This document shows positions 1-8,948 of a stretch of DNA of 64,000 nt, piece after piece. This DNA comes from Acidocella sp. (GTDB lineage: Bacteria; Pseudomonadota; Alphaproteobacteria; Acetobacterales; Acetobacteraceae). The first letter of the stretch is position 1. Each line of letters opens with the position of its first letter. Location of the stretch: positions 1-64,000 of the forward strand of contig JAQNCT010000009.1 of the NCBI GenBank assembly GCA_029077825.1. The letters are read 5' to 3'. Both the position numbers and the translations under genes were made by a program. The notes under the pieces were generated by a model that saw only the letters and a program-made list of their open reading frames with translations, ran no database searches and was not told the origin of the DNA.

Positions 1-713
1 CCCTGGGCGGCGTGTTCACCCGCTTGATCGACCGTAACACCACCATCCCAACCAAGAAGAGCCAAACCTTCTCGACCGCCGATGACGGCCAGACCGCGGT
101 GACCATCAAAGTGTTCCAAGGCGAGCGCGAGATGGCGGCGGACAACAAGCTGCTCGGCAATTTTGACCTGCAAGGCATTCCAGCCGCCCCGCGCGGCGTG
201 CCGCAAATTGAGGTGACATTCGATATCGATGCCAACGGCATTGTGTCAGTGCAGGCCAAGGACAAAGCCACCGGCAAGGAAACCCAGATCAAAATCCAGG
301 CGTCTGGTGGTCTCACCGAAGCCGATATTCAGCGCATGGTGCGCGATGCTGAGGAAAATGCCGCGACTGACAAGCTCCGCCGCGAGGCTGTCGAAGCGCG
401 CAACCAGGTTGAGGCGAGCATCAACCAGACCGAGAAAACCTTGAAGGATGCCTCGGAAACTGTCTCGGCGCAGGATCGCTCCGAAGCCGAGGCTGCCATC
501 GCCGCCGCCCGGCAGACGCTCGAAGGGTCCGACACTGCTGCCCTGAACGAGGCTAATGACCGGCTCACCGCCATCACCATGAAAATTGGCGAAGCCATGT
601 ACAAGGCGCAAGCCGATGCAGCGCAGGGCGAGCCTACGCAAGCCGGTGCGAAGGGCGAGAAGATTGTCGACGCCGAGTTCGAGGAAGTCGATGACAAGAA
701 AAAATCCGCCTAA
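1..713 (+). CDS. dnaK: Chaperone protein DnaK (Hsp70), C-terminal part; 5' end outside window
   Basis: Hsp70 ATPase chaperone that folds and protects cytoplasmic proteins together with DnaJ and GrpE. The reading frame is already open at base 3, starting [16 protein letters not shown], which is the start of the substrate-binding beta-sandwich. It continues through [17 protein letters not shown] and [19 protein letters not shown] into the helical lid (about residues 105-200 of the visible part). It ends in an acidic/lysine tail, [10 protein letters not shown]. The nucleotide-binding domain lies to the left of the window. About 237 codons are visible of the roughly 635 usual for the family. dnaJ follows 85 nt downstream, beyond a terminator-like hairpin, which is the standard dnaK-dnaJ order. 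Identification is near certain. Confidence 0.98.
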   Translation, partial: LGGVFTRLIDRNTTIPTKKSQTFSTADDGQTAVTIKVFQGEREMAADNKLLGNFDLQGIPAAPRGVPQIEVTFDIDANGIVSVQAKDKATGKETQIKIQASGGLTEADIQRMVRDAEENAATDKLRREAVEARNQVEASINQTEKTLKDASETVSAQDRSEAEAAIAAARQTLEGSDTAALNEANDRLTAITMKIGEAMYKAQADAAQGEPTQAGAKGEKIVDAEFEEVDDKKKSA

Positions 714-740
714 GGTTTTTTCGATCATTTAAGCAGCAGG

Positions 741-770
741 ACCCCGGAGTTTCAGGCTCCGGGGTTGTTG
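741..770 (+). terminator. Hairpin between dnaK and dnaJ
   Basis: Perfect 9-bp stem, accccggag (741-749) with ctccggggt (757-765), and a 7-nt loop. Only a short T-poor tail (tgttgcg) follows, so it may attenuate rather than stop transcription into dnaJ. A strong hairpin here would set unequal dnaK and dnaJ levels. That role is inference from position. Confidence 0.5.
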
Positions 771-798
771 CGATTCAAGCAAAGGCTCTTTTCGGGCA

Positions 799-1932
799 AT
801 GGCGAAACCAGATTATTATACCACCCTTGGCGTACAGCGCGGTGCCAGCGCCGAGGACATGAAGAAGGCCTATCGCAAGCTGGCGATGCAGTACCACCCT
901 GACCGCAATCCGGGTGACCATAAGGCTGAGGCCAAATTCAAGGAACTCAACGAAGCCTACGATGTGCTGAAGGACGATAATAAGCGTTCAGCCTACGACC
1001 GTTTCGGCCATGCGGCCTTTGAAAACGGCGGCGGCGGCCAAGCCGGCGGTGCCGGCGGCTTCGGCTTTGAGGGCGGGCTAGGCGATATTTTTGACCAGAT
1101 GTTCGGCGGTGGCGGTGGTCGGCGCGGCGGCGGCGTGCAGACCGGCGCTGACTTGCGAGCTTCCGTCGAAATCAGCATGGCTGAAGCTTTCAATGGCACC
1201 AAGGCTAACGTGCGGATACCCACCCGCGTGAAGTGCGATGCCTGTGCCGGCTCCGGTTCGGCTGACAAAAACGCCAGTGCGGATAATTGCGCCACCTGCG
1301 GCGGCGCTGGCCGGGTGCGCGCCCAGCAGGGCTTCTTTGTGGTGGAGCGCACCTGCCCCACCTGCGCTGGCGCTGGCCGCGTGGTGCGCAACCCCTGCCG
1401 GGTTTGCTCCGGTGCTGGCACCGTGCCGCGCGATAAAACCTTGGCTGTGCAAATTCCCGCCGGGGTTGAGGATGGCACCCGCATCCGCCTGTCAGGTGAG
1501 GGCGAAGCCGGCGGCCGCGGTGCCCCACCAGGGGATTTGTACGTGCATGTTGCCATCCGCCCGCATGATATTTTCCAGCGTGATGGTGCCAATATTTTCT
1601 GCCGGGTACCACTGCGCATGACACAAGCGACGTTGGGCACAGAAATTGAGGTTCCCACCATCGATGGCACCGCTGCCAAGGTAAAAATTCCGGCGGGAAC
1701 GCAAACCGGTGACCAGTTCCGGTTGCGGGCTAAGGGTTTTTCAGTGCTGCGCAGCACCCAGCGCGGCGATATGTATATTCAGGTGGCAGTGGAAACCCCG
1801 CAAAAGCTCACCGCCCGCCAGCGTGAATTGCTTGAGGAATTCGAAACCGAGGCCAAAACTCATGCATCCCATAGCCCGGAACATGACGGCTTTTTCGCCA
1901 AGGTGAAGGAATTTTTCGACGGGCTTGGCTAG
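799..1932 (+). CDS. dnaJ: Chaperone protein DnaJ (Hsp40, class I)
   Basis: Co-chaperone that delivers clients to DnaK and stimulates its ATPase. The 377-aa protein has every class I domain. The J domain spans residues 1-70 with HPD at 33-35. A Gly/Phe-rich linker covers about 75-115. The zinc-finger domain has four CxxCxGxG-type repeats, with Cys pairs at 146/149, 164/167, 186/189 and 200/203. Two C-terminal beta-domains follow. Length matches the family norm of about 375. The start is ATG at 799; a weak AAAGG lies 14 nt upstream. It lies directly downstream of dnaK on the same strand. Confidence 0.98.
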   Translation: MAKPDYYTTLGVQRGASAEDMKKAYRKLAMQYHPDRNPGDHKAEAKFKELNEAYDVLKDDNKRSAYDRFGHAAFENGGGGQAGGAGGFGFEGGLGDIFDQMFGGGGGRRGGGVQTGADLRASVEISMAEAFNGTKANVRIPTRVKCDACAGSGSADKNASADNCATCGGAGRVRAQQGFFVVERTCPTCAGAGRVVRNPCRVCSGAGTVPRDKTLAVQIPAGVEDGTRIRLSGEGEAGGRGAPPGDLYVHVAIRPHDIFQRDGANIFCRVPLRMTQATLGTEIEVPTIDGTAAKVKIPAGTQTGDQFRLRAKGFSVLRSTQRGDMYIQVAVETPQKLTARQRELLEEFETEAKTHASHSPEHDGFFAKVKEFFDGLG

Positions 1933-2032
1933 ACTGTTCAAACCTTTACTTCTCGTGACATTTTGTAAACGCTGCTGACAGTGGTGATATCGCGCGCCAT
2001 ATATCAATCTGTTTATCGCGCAGGAGATTGCC

Positions 2033-2572
2033 ATGTCACAGATTGTTCGTCCGGCACGCGCCGCCATGGTGCTGATCCCATTGGTCGCCCTTGGGGCGTG
2101 CACTGTGGTACCGCCCAACGGCCCTAGCGTTGTGGCATTACCCGGCCAGGGCAAATCGCTGGCGCAATTCCAGCAGGATGACCAATACTGCCGTAACTAC
2201 GCGCAGTACCGCACCGGCAATGGTGGGGCTCAAACTGCTGCCGCCAGCGCCAATGCCACCAACACCGCTGTCGCAGGCACGCTCATCGGCGCTGCTGCTG
2301 GGGCCGCACTTGGCTCACTTAGCGGCAATGTCGGTGCCGGAGCGGCTATCGGCGCGGGCGCTGGCCTGCTAGGCGGTGCGTCAGTGGCGGGCGGTAATGC
2401 CCAAGCCACCGCAGATAATCTACAAGGCCAGTATGATACGTCTTATGCGCAATGCATGGTCAGCTATGGTGACACGATTCAGCAGCCGCCACCGGTCTAT
2501 TATGCACCGGGCCCAAGCTATTACGCGCCACCAGCCTATTATTACCGGCCCTATTACTACCGCCCTTACTGA
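2033..2572 (+). CDS. Glycine-zipper lipoprotein with Tyr/Pro-rich tail
   Basis: Probable envelope lipoprotein of unknown function. Residues 1-22 form a lipoprotein signal and LGAC puts the lipidated Cys at 23. A FQQDDQYCRNYAQY segment follows. Then comes an Ala/Gly-rich glycine zipper (about residues 75-120, with GAAAGAALG and GAGAAIGAGAG) of the kind that inserts in or spans membranes. A second motif is YDTSYAQCM. The last 30 residues are almost all Tyr, Pro and Ala. A good ribosome-binding site (AGGAGA) lies 6 nt before the ATG. A paralogue with the same FQQD...C and YD..Y.QCM motifs lies at 38375-38803. The function is not known. Confidence 0.85.
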   Translation: MSQIVRPARAAMVLIPLVALGACTVVPPNGPSVVALPGQGKSLAQFQQDDQYCRNYAQYRTGNGGAQTAAASANATNTAVAGTLIGAAAGAALGSLSGNVGAGAAIGAGAGLLGGASVAGGNAQATADNLQGQYDTSYAQCMVSYGDTIQQPPPVYYAPGPSYYAPPAYYYRPYYYRPY

Positions 2573-3407
2573 GCACGGTATCCTTCCTGCGTTAGCGCGT
2601 GAGCGCTTACCACCACGGCCGCCCGGCCCCCGGCGGCCGTGGTTCTGGTTGGCGGCCGTTTTGCTGCATGCGGCCGTTATCTCGCTGTTCCTGATCAGCT
2701 TCGAGCGCCGCCCGGTGGCGGATTTCCAAAACCCTACTGGCGTTTCGGTGGTGTTTGATACGCCAGGCGCCCAGCAGACTCAGGCCCCGCCGCACCAGGT
2801 TGAAGGACCGCCAACGCCCGCCGAGGCGCCGCCGCCCGCCGCCCCGCCAACGCCGCAAACCAGCGAGCCGGAGGTGAATTTGAACATGCCCGCGATGCCG
2901 CTGGCCGCCCTGCCCAACCCGGCCCCGCAGCCTAAACCGCAACAGCCGCACCGCCAGGCCAAAGCCTCGCACCAGGCGCCGCATTACATTGTCATGAACA
3001 ACATGTCCTATAACGCCCCCTCGCCGCCGGTGCCGTTTGCCAAACGCGGCCTGAACCTCAATCTTTCCGCCGATGATATGCAGGCCGCCGCCGGTCAGAC
3101 GCTGTCGATCAAAGGCGACGCCGGCAGCAACTGGGACGCCGACCTCAATAAATGGGTGAATGACCACGCCTATTACCCGGACGCAGCGGTGGCGCAGAAC
3201 CAGCAGGGCAGCGTGAAAATTCAGTTCACCGTTAACCGCGCCGGCGAGGTCTCCGGCATAAAACTGCTCAGCGGCTCCGGCTCACCCTTCCTCGACCAAG
3301 CGTGGCCGGGGTTATTCAAAGACGCGCAATTGCCGCCCTTTCCGGCGGACGCCAAGTCGGACAAAGTTACCGTTACCGCGACAATGCATTACATATTGCT
3401 GCATTAG
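2502..3407 (+). CDS. TonB-like energy-transducing protein; start uncertain
   Basis: Probable TonB-family protein linking inner-membrane energy to outer-membrane receptors. A single membrane segment (WFWLAAVLLHAAVISLFLI) begins about 45 codons after the annotated start. A long Pro/Ala/Gln-rich periplasmic linker follows (about residues 85-165). The C-terminal domain includes WVNDHAYYPDAAV and GSVKIQFTVNRAGEVSG, typical of the TonB C-terminal fold. The start is odd. After the stop of the preceding gene (2572) there is no in-frame ATG or GTG before the membrane segment, only a TTG at 2649 inside it. I therefore used ATG 2502, which overlaps the upstream gene by 71 nt without a clear ribosome-binding site. 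No exbB or exbD lies nearby. Confidence 0.7.
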   Translation: MHRAQAITRHQPIITGPITTALTEHGILPALARERLPPRPPGPRRPWFWLAAVLLHAAVISLFLISFERRPVADFQNPTGVSVVFDTPGAQQTQAPPHQVEGPPTPAEAPPPAAPPTPQTSEPEVNLNMPAMPLAALPNPAPQPKPQQPHRQAKASHQAPHYIVMNNMSYNAPSPPVPFAKRGLNLNLSADDMQAAAGQTLSIKGDAGSNWDADLNKWVNDHAYYPDAAVAQNQQGSVKIQFTVNRAGEVSGIKLLSGSGSPFLDQAWPGLFKDAQLPPFPADAKSDKVTVTATMHYILLH

Positions 3408-3471
3408 CCCCAAACCGCTAAAGCCAGTGCCACATGATGGCCCCCCAACCTTTGAAACGTGAGTATGCCAC

Positions 3472-5358
3472 ATGAGTGTGGCCAAATTGGGTGAACCAAA
3501 AAGCCAACTGCGCCTGGCCAGCTTAATTGGCGTTTTAGGCGTGGTTTACGGCGATATCGGCACCAGCCCGCTATATGCCTTTCAGGCCAGTATTGGTTAT
3601 TTTCAAAAAACCGGGCTGCGCTATGATGATATTTATGGGGTTCTATCGCTGATTTTTTGGGCGCTGATTGTCACCGTTACCATCAAATACGTCACCATCA
3701 TCATGCGTGCGGATAATAACGGCGAAGGGGGAACATTATCCCTTATGGCTTTGGCAAGCCGGGTTGCGCGCAGTGAGCGTACCCGCGCCAGCCTTGGCCT
3801 GATTGGCATTGTCGGCGCCGGGTTGTTTTTTGGTGATGGTGTTATAACCCCTGCTATCTCAATCCTCTCAGCGGTTGAGGGTATCACGGTCATTTCGCCT
3901 GACACGCAACATCTGGTTATACCCATCGCTTTGGTGGTTATCGCCCTGCTGTTTTTGGTACAGCGTTTTGGAACCGCGGCTGTTGGCCGGGCTTTTGGGC
4001 CTATTATGGTTATCTGGTTTCTCATGCTGGGAATCATGGGGCTTGTGCAAATCATCCAGCATCCGTTTGTGCTGCAAGCGCTCAACCCGTATTACAGTTT
4101 CAGTTTTGCGGCACGGCATGGCAAAATTGCCTTTACAGCGCTTGGCGCTGTGGTTTTAGCCGTAACAGGCGCCGAAGCTTTATATGCTGACATGAGCCAC
4201 TTTGGCCCGCGCCCCATCCGGGTAAGCTGGGTGTTTTTTGTTCTCCCTTGTTTGGTTTTAAATTACTTCGGCCAAGGTGCTCTGGTAATTACCAACCCAA
4301 CAGCGGCTGACAACCCATTTTACAAACTCGCACCTCACATCATGCAGCTACCGCTGGTGGTACTGGCCACCTTAGCCACGGTAATTGCAAGCCAGGCTGT
4401 TATTACAGGCGCATTTTCTGTGGCACGCATGTGCATCCAGCTAGGGTTATTGCCACGCATGGAGGTTCGCCACACCAGCGAGCATGAGCAGGGCCAGATT
4501 TTTGTGCCCCAAATCAACGCCATATTGGCTTTGGGTGTGGTGCTTCTGGTCCTCACCTTCCAAACCAGCAATGCCCTAGCCTCAGCTTACGGCATTGCCG
4601 TTACCGGAACTTTTTTATGTGATAACGCGTTGGCAGCCTTCGTATTTCGGCGCCAGTTCGGCTGGTCACGTTTGAACATCATACTGTTGTTTGGCGCCAT
4701 CGGTATTATCGATTTTGCGTTTTTCGCTTCCAACTCTCTCAAAATCATTGAGGGTGGCTGGGTTCCGCTGGCAATCGGCTCAACCATCATTTTGGTAATG
4801 ACCACCTGGCGGCGTGGCCGCAACTTGGTCATTGCACGCTGGACTCAAGACAGCCTACCGCTGGCCTCGTTCCTGGCGCGGCTGCCCAAATCGCGCATTG
4901 TACGGGTTCCCGGTACCGCCGTGTTCATGACCGGCAATCTTGATTTTGTTCCCAATGCGCTGCTGCATAATCTCAAGCATAATAAAGTGCTGCATGACCA
5001 AGTATTCTTTGTCACGGTGCGCAACCTCGATGTGCCGCAAACCAAACCAGATGAGCGTGTTCATGCCGAGGAGGCCGCCCCTGGGATTTATAAAATCTCA
5101 CTCACGTACGGCTTCATGGAAAGCCCGAACGTGCCACGCGCCTTGGAGAGTTTAGCCAGTCAAGGCATTGACTTCAAACCGATGCAAACCAGCTACTTTT
5201 TGGGCCGCGAAACCGTGGTGTCGGCATCTGTTCCCAAGCTGCGTTTCATCCGCCGCTGGCTATTTTTATTCATGTCGCGCAACGCTGTTTCAGCTACCGA
5301 ATTTTTCCGTATCCCCTCTGACCGCGTGGTCGAACTCGGCGTCCGTATCGCGATATAA
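3472..5358 (+). CDS. kup: Kup-family low-affinity potassium transporter
   Basis: Inner-membrane K+/H+ symporter. The 628-aa length is typical of Kup. The N-terminus carries the family signature [14 protein letters not shown] (about residues 23-36). About 12 hydrophobic segments follow up to about residue 460, including [19 protein letters not shown] and [18 protein letters not shown] soluble C-terminal domain closes the protein. The start ATG 3472 has no strong ribosome-binding site. The gene is visibly richer in A/T at wobble positions than the flanking dnaJ and moxR regions, which could reflect membrane-protein composition or transfer. A TMEM175-like channel gene begins 4 nt after its stop. 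Confidence 0.96.
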   Translation: MSVAKLGEPKSQLRLASLIGVLGVVYGDIGTSPLYAFQASIGYFQKTGLRYDDIYGVLSLIFWALIVTVTIKYVTIIMRADNNGEGGTLSLMALASRVARSERTRASLGLIGIVGAGLFFGDGVITPAISILSAVEGITVISPDTQHLVIPIALVVIALLFLVQRFGTAAVGRAFGPIMVIWFLMLGIMGLVQIIQHPFVLQALNPYYSFSFAARHGKIAFTALGAVVLAVTGAEALYADMSHFGPRPIRVSWVFFVLPCLVLNYFGQGALVITNPTAADNPFYKLAPHIMQLPLVVLATLATVIASQAVITGAFSVARMCIQLGLLPRMEVRHTSEHEQGQIFVPQINAILALGVVLLVLTFQTSNALASAYGIAVTGTFLCDNALAAFVFRRQFGWSRLNIILLFGAIGIIDFAFFASNSLKIIEGGWVPLAIGSTIILVMTTWRRGRNLVIARWTQDSLPLASFLARLPKSRIVRVPGTAVFMTGNLDFVPNALLHNLKHNKVLHDQVFFVTVRNLDVPQTKPDERVHAEEAAPGIYKISLTYGFMESPNVPRALESLASQGIDFKPMQTSYFLGRETVVSASVPKLRFIRRWLFLFMSRNAVSATEFFRIPSDRVVELGVRIAI

Positions 5359-5361
5359 TTG

Positions 5362-5988
5362 ATGGGTAACTACAACAAAATTGCCGGCCAAAATCTCGAA
5401 CGCGTTTCAGCCCTCAGTGACGGTATTTTCGCCGTCGCAATGACCCTTCTGGTGATCGACCTGCATGCCCCCGCCAATGAACTTATCCATGACAATGCCG
5501 GACTGATCAGCGCCCTGCGTGATATTTTACCGCAGGTGGTGGTGTTTTTCATGAGCTTCATCACGCTCGGTATTTTCTGGGTCGGCCAGCAAACCCAACT
5601 CAACAACCTGATCAGTTCCGATCGTGACCTCACGTGGCTGCACCTGCTGTTTTTGGTTTTCGTCACACTCGTGCCGTTCTCCACCGACCTGATGGGCGGC
5701 TTTATCCAGTACCGGTTGGCCTTATTGATTTACTGGGGCAACATCCTGCTGCTTGGCACGGCCTTATTCCTTACGTGGCGCTACGCCATGACCAAAGACC
5801 TGGTGAAGCCAGAACTATCACCGGTTCTTGAAGCCGGCATAGAGCGACGCATCATCATCGCGCAATCGCTCTATGCCCTCGGCGCTGCCTTATGTGTTAT
5901 CAACACCTATTACAGCCTTGGCTTCATCGTTTTGGTGCAAATGAATTACGTTTTTGCACCGCGTTTTTTGGGGCTTGATAGGCTCTAG
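5362..5988 (+). CDS. TMEM175/DUF1211-family membrane protein, putative potassium channel
   Basis: About 208 aa, with hydrophobic segments spread over the whole length. Near the N-terminus is ERVSALSDGIFAVAMTLLVI, which matches the RxxxFSD(G)-type signature of the bacterial TMEM175/DUF1211 family, with Leu in place of the usual Phe. Characterised bacterial members are K+ channels. Here that function is inferred. ATG 5362 is chosen; an in-frame TTG at 5359 directly precedes it. It follows kup almost without a gap, so the two are probably cotranscribed and may both serve potassium homeostasis. The stop codon lies inside the left end of a palindromic repeat. Confidence 0.85.
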   Translation: MGNYNKIAGQNLERVSALSDGIFAVAMTLLVIDLHAPANELIHDNAGLISALRDILPQVVVFFMSFITLGIFWVGQQTQLNNLISSDRDLTWLHLLFLVFVTLVPFSTDLMGGFIQYRLALLIYWGNILLLGTALFLTWRYAMTKDLVKPELSPVLEAGIERRIIIAQSLYALGAALCVINTYYSLGFIVLVQMNYVFAPRFLGLDRL

Positions 5989-6090
5989 AGCGTTTTCCGA
6001 TCAATCGGAAACGCTCCACATTTGTCTGAGCGAGAGATTTCATCCGACCACGCTGAATCTTCGATTCAACCTGATCGGATATTGCTCTAG
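5985..6090. repeat. 106-nt palindromic mosaic element with inverted termini
   Basis: The element is bounded by inverted termini. The left end is ctagagcgttttccgatca. The reverse complement of the right end is ctagagcaatatccgatca (15 of 19 identical). It holds two hairpins. The first is gagcgttttccga (5988-6000) pairing with tcggaaacgctc (6005-6016), with one bulged base. The second centres on gaatc-ttc-gattc (about 6055-6067) and extends outward to gagc/gctc. The second hairpin closely resembles the element at 60721-60777. It looks like a non-coding dispersed repeat, possibly MITE-like or a bidirectional terminator between the TMEM175 gene and the convergent gene at 6087. Confidence 0.7.
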
Positions 6091-6365
6091 CCGCCGCCAG
6101 GAAAGCCATTGCATACCAGCACCATGGTATCAGTTGCACCAGGGTAAATTTCCTTAATCTGGCAAGAGTTATGGCCGGTCTTCATCGCCTGGCCCATCGC
6201 CTGAAACTCCTTGTCTGGCATCGTTACCATCATCTGAACGTCGCCATTTTTCATCATCGAGGCCATCACTGTACCATTCGGATTTTCGCCCGGCCCCTGC
6301 GCAAACGCCGCAGGCGCATACAGCATGCCAAGGCCCAACAAAGCCGCCGCAAATTTTATTTTCAT
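6087..6365 (-). CDS. Small secreted Met-rich protein of unknown function
   Basis: A 92-aa product. A signal peptide (MKIKFAAALLGLGMLYAPAAFA, with AFA-Q as the likely cleavage site) leads into a short mature domain rich in Met, with MASMM, VQMMVTM and QAMGQAM. Two Cys near the C-terminus (HNSCQIKEIYPG and LVCNGFPGGG) could form a disulfide. The start at 6365 is preferred over the in-frame ATG at 6380 because GGAGG sits 8 nt upstream of it, inside the longer reading frame. Met clusters in periplasmic proteins can bind copper, but that is speculation. I do not recognise the family. Confidence 0.75.
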   Translation of the reverse strand: MKIKFAAALLGLGMLYAPAAFAQGPGENPNGTVMASMMKNGDVQMMVTMPDKEFQAMGQAMKTGHNSCQIKEIYPGATDTMVLVCNGFPGGG

Positions 6366-6484
6366 CTTGAAATCCTCCATTCTGCTTTGCCCAATGCAAA
6401 ACAGCGAGGCTTTATGTGCCGGTTGCCGTGGCCAATCTCCAATGCCGTTTGGTTATGGTTTCAATACCCTGGCACCAACGCCGC

Positions 6485-6889
6485 TCAGACGCTGACCTGC
6501 GCAATCCAATCAGGCAGGTTATAATAGTTGGAAATCCGCGCCACCTTGCCATCGCGGATGGTAAAAAACGCCCCCGCCGGCAATATGTATTTTTGCCGGT
6601 GCGCCGGTGGCAATCCCTCATCAGCCTGCAGATATTCGCCGTGCACCATAAACTCCGCCGCCGCCCGGTCGCCGGCCGGATTCGTGAAAACCACCAGGTC
6701 GATCACCATTTCCTTATAGCATCGGTTCATCCGCGCCCAGAACGCCGCAAACGCCAGCTTGCCAATTTCGCGCTCACCCTGGTTGATATCATGCACCACA
6801 TCGTCACTCAGCAACGCCATGAAAGCCGTTTCATCACCAGCGTTGAAGGTTGCATAGTAAGCCCTGATCAATTGCTCAGCCGCGTTCAT
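6485..6889 (-). CDS. SnoaL/NTF2-like ketosteroid-isomerase-related protein
   Basis: A 134-aa protein of the NTF2-like cone fold. The visible pattern is the N-terminal helix NAAEQLIRAYYATFNAGDETAF, then LLSDDVVHDINQGEREIGKLAF. Beta strands follow, with AAEFMVHGEYLQADEGLPPAHRQKYILPAGAFFTIRDGKVARISNYYN, where the closing strand motif (GKVARISNYYN) is typical. Such proteins are isomerases, cyclases or ligand binders, and the substrate cannot be told. A strong AGGAGG lies 5-10 nt before the ATG. It stands alone between two other minus-strand genes. Confidence 0.85.
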   Translation of the reverse strand: MNAAEQLIRAYYATFNAGDETAFMALLSDDVVHDINQGEREIGKLAFAAFWARMNRCYKEMVIDLVVFTNPAGDRAAAEFMVHGEYLQADEGLPPAHRQKYILPAGAFFTIRDGKVARISNYYNLPDWIAQVSV

Positions 6890-6953
6890 CCCAACCTCCT
6901 CAGTTGCCCAGCGCCATGCGTCATAATATTTATTATGGACGTTGTTACCACGC

Positions 6954-8948
6954 CTACCCGCGTTCGCGCCACCAGCCCGCTGCCAGCAGCGCTATGGCCA
7001 GCAGCATCGCTGGCAGTGCTGGTAACAGCGGCACATCCCGCGTGCCGGTCACCTGCGTAGCACCCCGGCGTTTCAGCATCGAGGCCAAATCCGGCACTGG
7101 TTCACGTCCCAGCCAGACCTCGCGTGCCACTTTATGCAACGGCACACCGCTGGCCGCCAGATCCTGAAATTCCTGCGCATTGGCCAGGCTGACCGCCGCA
7201 TAGGCACTCAACCCGCCCTCGCTCACCCGCCATACCCCTGGTGTGGCGGCGGGCTGGCTTGCGCTGTAAACCCCCGGCGCGGTCTGGCGGAGTGCCAGCG
7301 TGACCAATTGACCATCCGGCAATGTAATACTGGCCGGGCCGGGATTGGATGCCCCCAGCGTCTGGCGGGTAATATTCAAATTTCCATCGGTGATTTTGGC
7401 GGCCAGAAACTCCGGCTCCAGTGCTGGTTCCCGCAGCAGCCAATGCACCACCCGGCGCAGCAACGGCAAGGCCGGGCCGTCATGCTTATCGCCCTTACTC
7501 CATAACCACAACTGGTCTGACAGCAGCATTCCCACCCGGCCCTTAACCTCACTGGCCAGCACCAGCAACGGCCAATTTTCCGCCCCGCCCGTCATCAGCA
7601 CATCGCCGCTCAGGGTGGTGGCCGCCTCCAGCCGCTGCCATGTCGGCAATGTCATTCCGGCCAGCGGTGAGGTAACCGGATGGCGCGCGCCGATGCCCGT
7701 CACGTGCGGCGAAAACGGCGCGGTCACGGTGCCCGGCGCCGCCGGTAGTGCTGGTAGCACAGCGCCCAGGAAGGTGCCGGCCAATGATTGCGTCCCCTCA
7801 AATTCCGGCCCCACCTGCACCAGCAGCGCCCCGCCGTCCTGCACGTAGCGCGCGATATTCGCCAGATACTCCGGCGGCAACAAACCATCAGAATCAAATT
7901 CATCCAGAATGATCAAATCGAACTTGGTGATATCGATATCGAACAATTGCGCCACCGGAAACGGCACCAGCGCCACCGCACCGGGCGGCGCCTCCACCGC
8001 CTCGCCGGGGGTGCGCAAAATGGTGAAATGCACCAGCTCCACCGCCGGGTCAGATTTCAGCAGCAGCCGCCAGGACCGCTCAGACTGGTTGGGGTTGCCC
8101 GAGATTAACAGCACCTCGAGCTTTTTGGTAATGCCATTCAAAGTGAATGCCACTTGATCATTCACCGGCGAAACCTCACCCGGCAGAACCTCCGCACTGG
8201 CTGTCACCACCGCCGGCCCAGCGTGGCGCACCGGCACGTTCACACTCACCATTTGCCCCACTGGCGCCATGCCCTGCCAGATCGGCACGCCATCCTCGGC
8301 CACGCGCAGTGGCACCAGCAGCCCGTCATCAGATGCCGCGTGATCAACCGCCCCATGATCAAAAACCTCAAGCTGCAAACTGGCATTTTTGCCTACCAGC
8401 CCGTAAGTGGAGGCGGCCACCAGCCGTAATTCGCGGTCAGTCTCCTCGGCCTTGGCGGTCAGCAGCGCGGTCAGAGGGGCGGTAAATGGTAGAGCTTTCG
8501 GCACATCCGAGATCTGCCCGTCAGTGATGACCACCACCCCCGCCAATTGCGCCGGCGGAATATTTGCCAGCGCCTCACTCATCGCGCCAAACAGCGAAGT
8601 GCCGCCGGCATCAGCCGGTGGCACCGCCACCACCCGCAGCGCAAGCCCCGGCAATTTCGCTACCTGCGCCTGCAAATTTGCCAACGCGGCATGTCCCATC
8701 GCGGTGCGGTTGCCAATCTGCATCGACTGCGATTGATCCAGCGCCACCAGCGCCACATCCGGCAGCGGCCGGGTGGTCTGGCGCAACAATTGCGGCCCAG
8801 CCAGCAGCCCCAGCAGCAGCCCAAAACCCGCCAGCCGCCACAGCGTGCCGCGCGCCCGGGTGAACAGCCCTAGCAGCAGCACCAAAGTGCTTAGGGCGGT
8901 AAGCCCGATGAGCACCGGCCAGCCCAGGAGCGGGATAAAAATAATCAA
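6954..8948 (-). CDS. Membrane-anchored VWA / glutamine-amidotransferase-like protein (end of moxR operon)
   Basis: A 664-aa protein with two N-terminal membrane segments (residues 1-55). A VWA-like domain follows, with a MIDAS-type DQSQSM at about 70-75 and VVITDGQISD at about 140. Beta-rich extracytoplasmic repeats come next. A glutamine-amidotransferase-like domain follows (VLLISGNPNQSERSW, then FDLIILDEFDSDGLLPPEYLANIARYVQDGGALLVQVG). A C-terminal membrane segment (PAMLLAIALLAAGWW) ends the protein. The start is TTG 8948, overlapping the stop of the DUF4159 gene by 4 nt. It is the last of four coupled genes. The family role (envelope stress, Bat-like assembly) is inferred from the operon. 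Confidence 0.8.
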   Translation of the reverse strand: MIIFIPLLGWPVLIGLTALSTLVLLLGLFTRARGTLWRLAGFGLLLGLLAGPQLLRQTTRPLPDVALVALDQSQSMQIGNRTAMGHAALANLQAQVAKLPGLALRVVAVPPADAGGTSLFGAMSEALANIPPAQLAGVVVITDGQISDVPKALPFTAPLTALLTAKAEETDRELRLVAASTYGLVGKNASLQLEVFDHGAVDHAASDDGLLVPLRVAEDGVPIWQGMAPVGQMVSVNVPVRHAGPAVVTASAEVLPGEVSPVNDQVAFTLNGITKKLEVLLISGNPNQSERSWRLLLKSDPAVELVHFTILRTPGEAVEAPPGAVALVPFPVAQLFDIDITKFDLIILDEFDSDGLLPPEYLANIARYVQDGGALLVQVGPEFEGTQSLAGTFLGAVLPALPAAPGTVTAPFSPHVTGIGARHPVTSPLAGMTLPTWQRLEAATTLSGDVLMTGGAENWPLLVLASEVKGRVGMLLSDQLWLWSKGDKHDGPALPLLRRVVHWLLREPALEPEFLAAKITDGNLNITRQTLGASNPGPASITLPDGQLVTLALRQTAPGVYSASQPAATPGVWRVSEGGLSAYAAVSLANAQEFQDLAASGVPLHKVAREVWLGREPVPDLASMLKRRGATQVTGTRDVPLLPALPAMLLAIALLAAGWWRERG

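Noticed and set aside
5924-6157. Short ORFs on both strands across the 106-nt palindromic element
   Set aside because: They arise from the repeat; no ribosome-binding site and no recognisable product.
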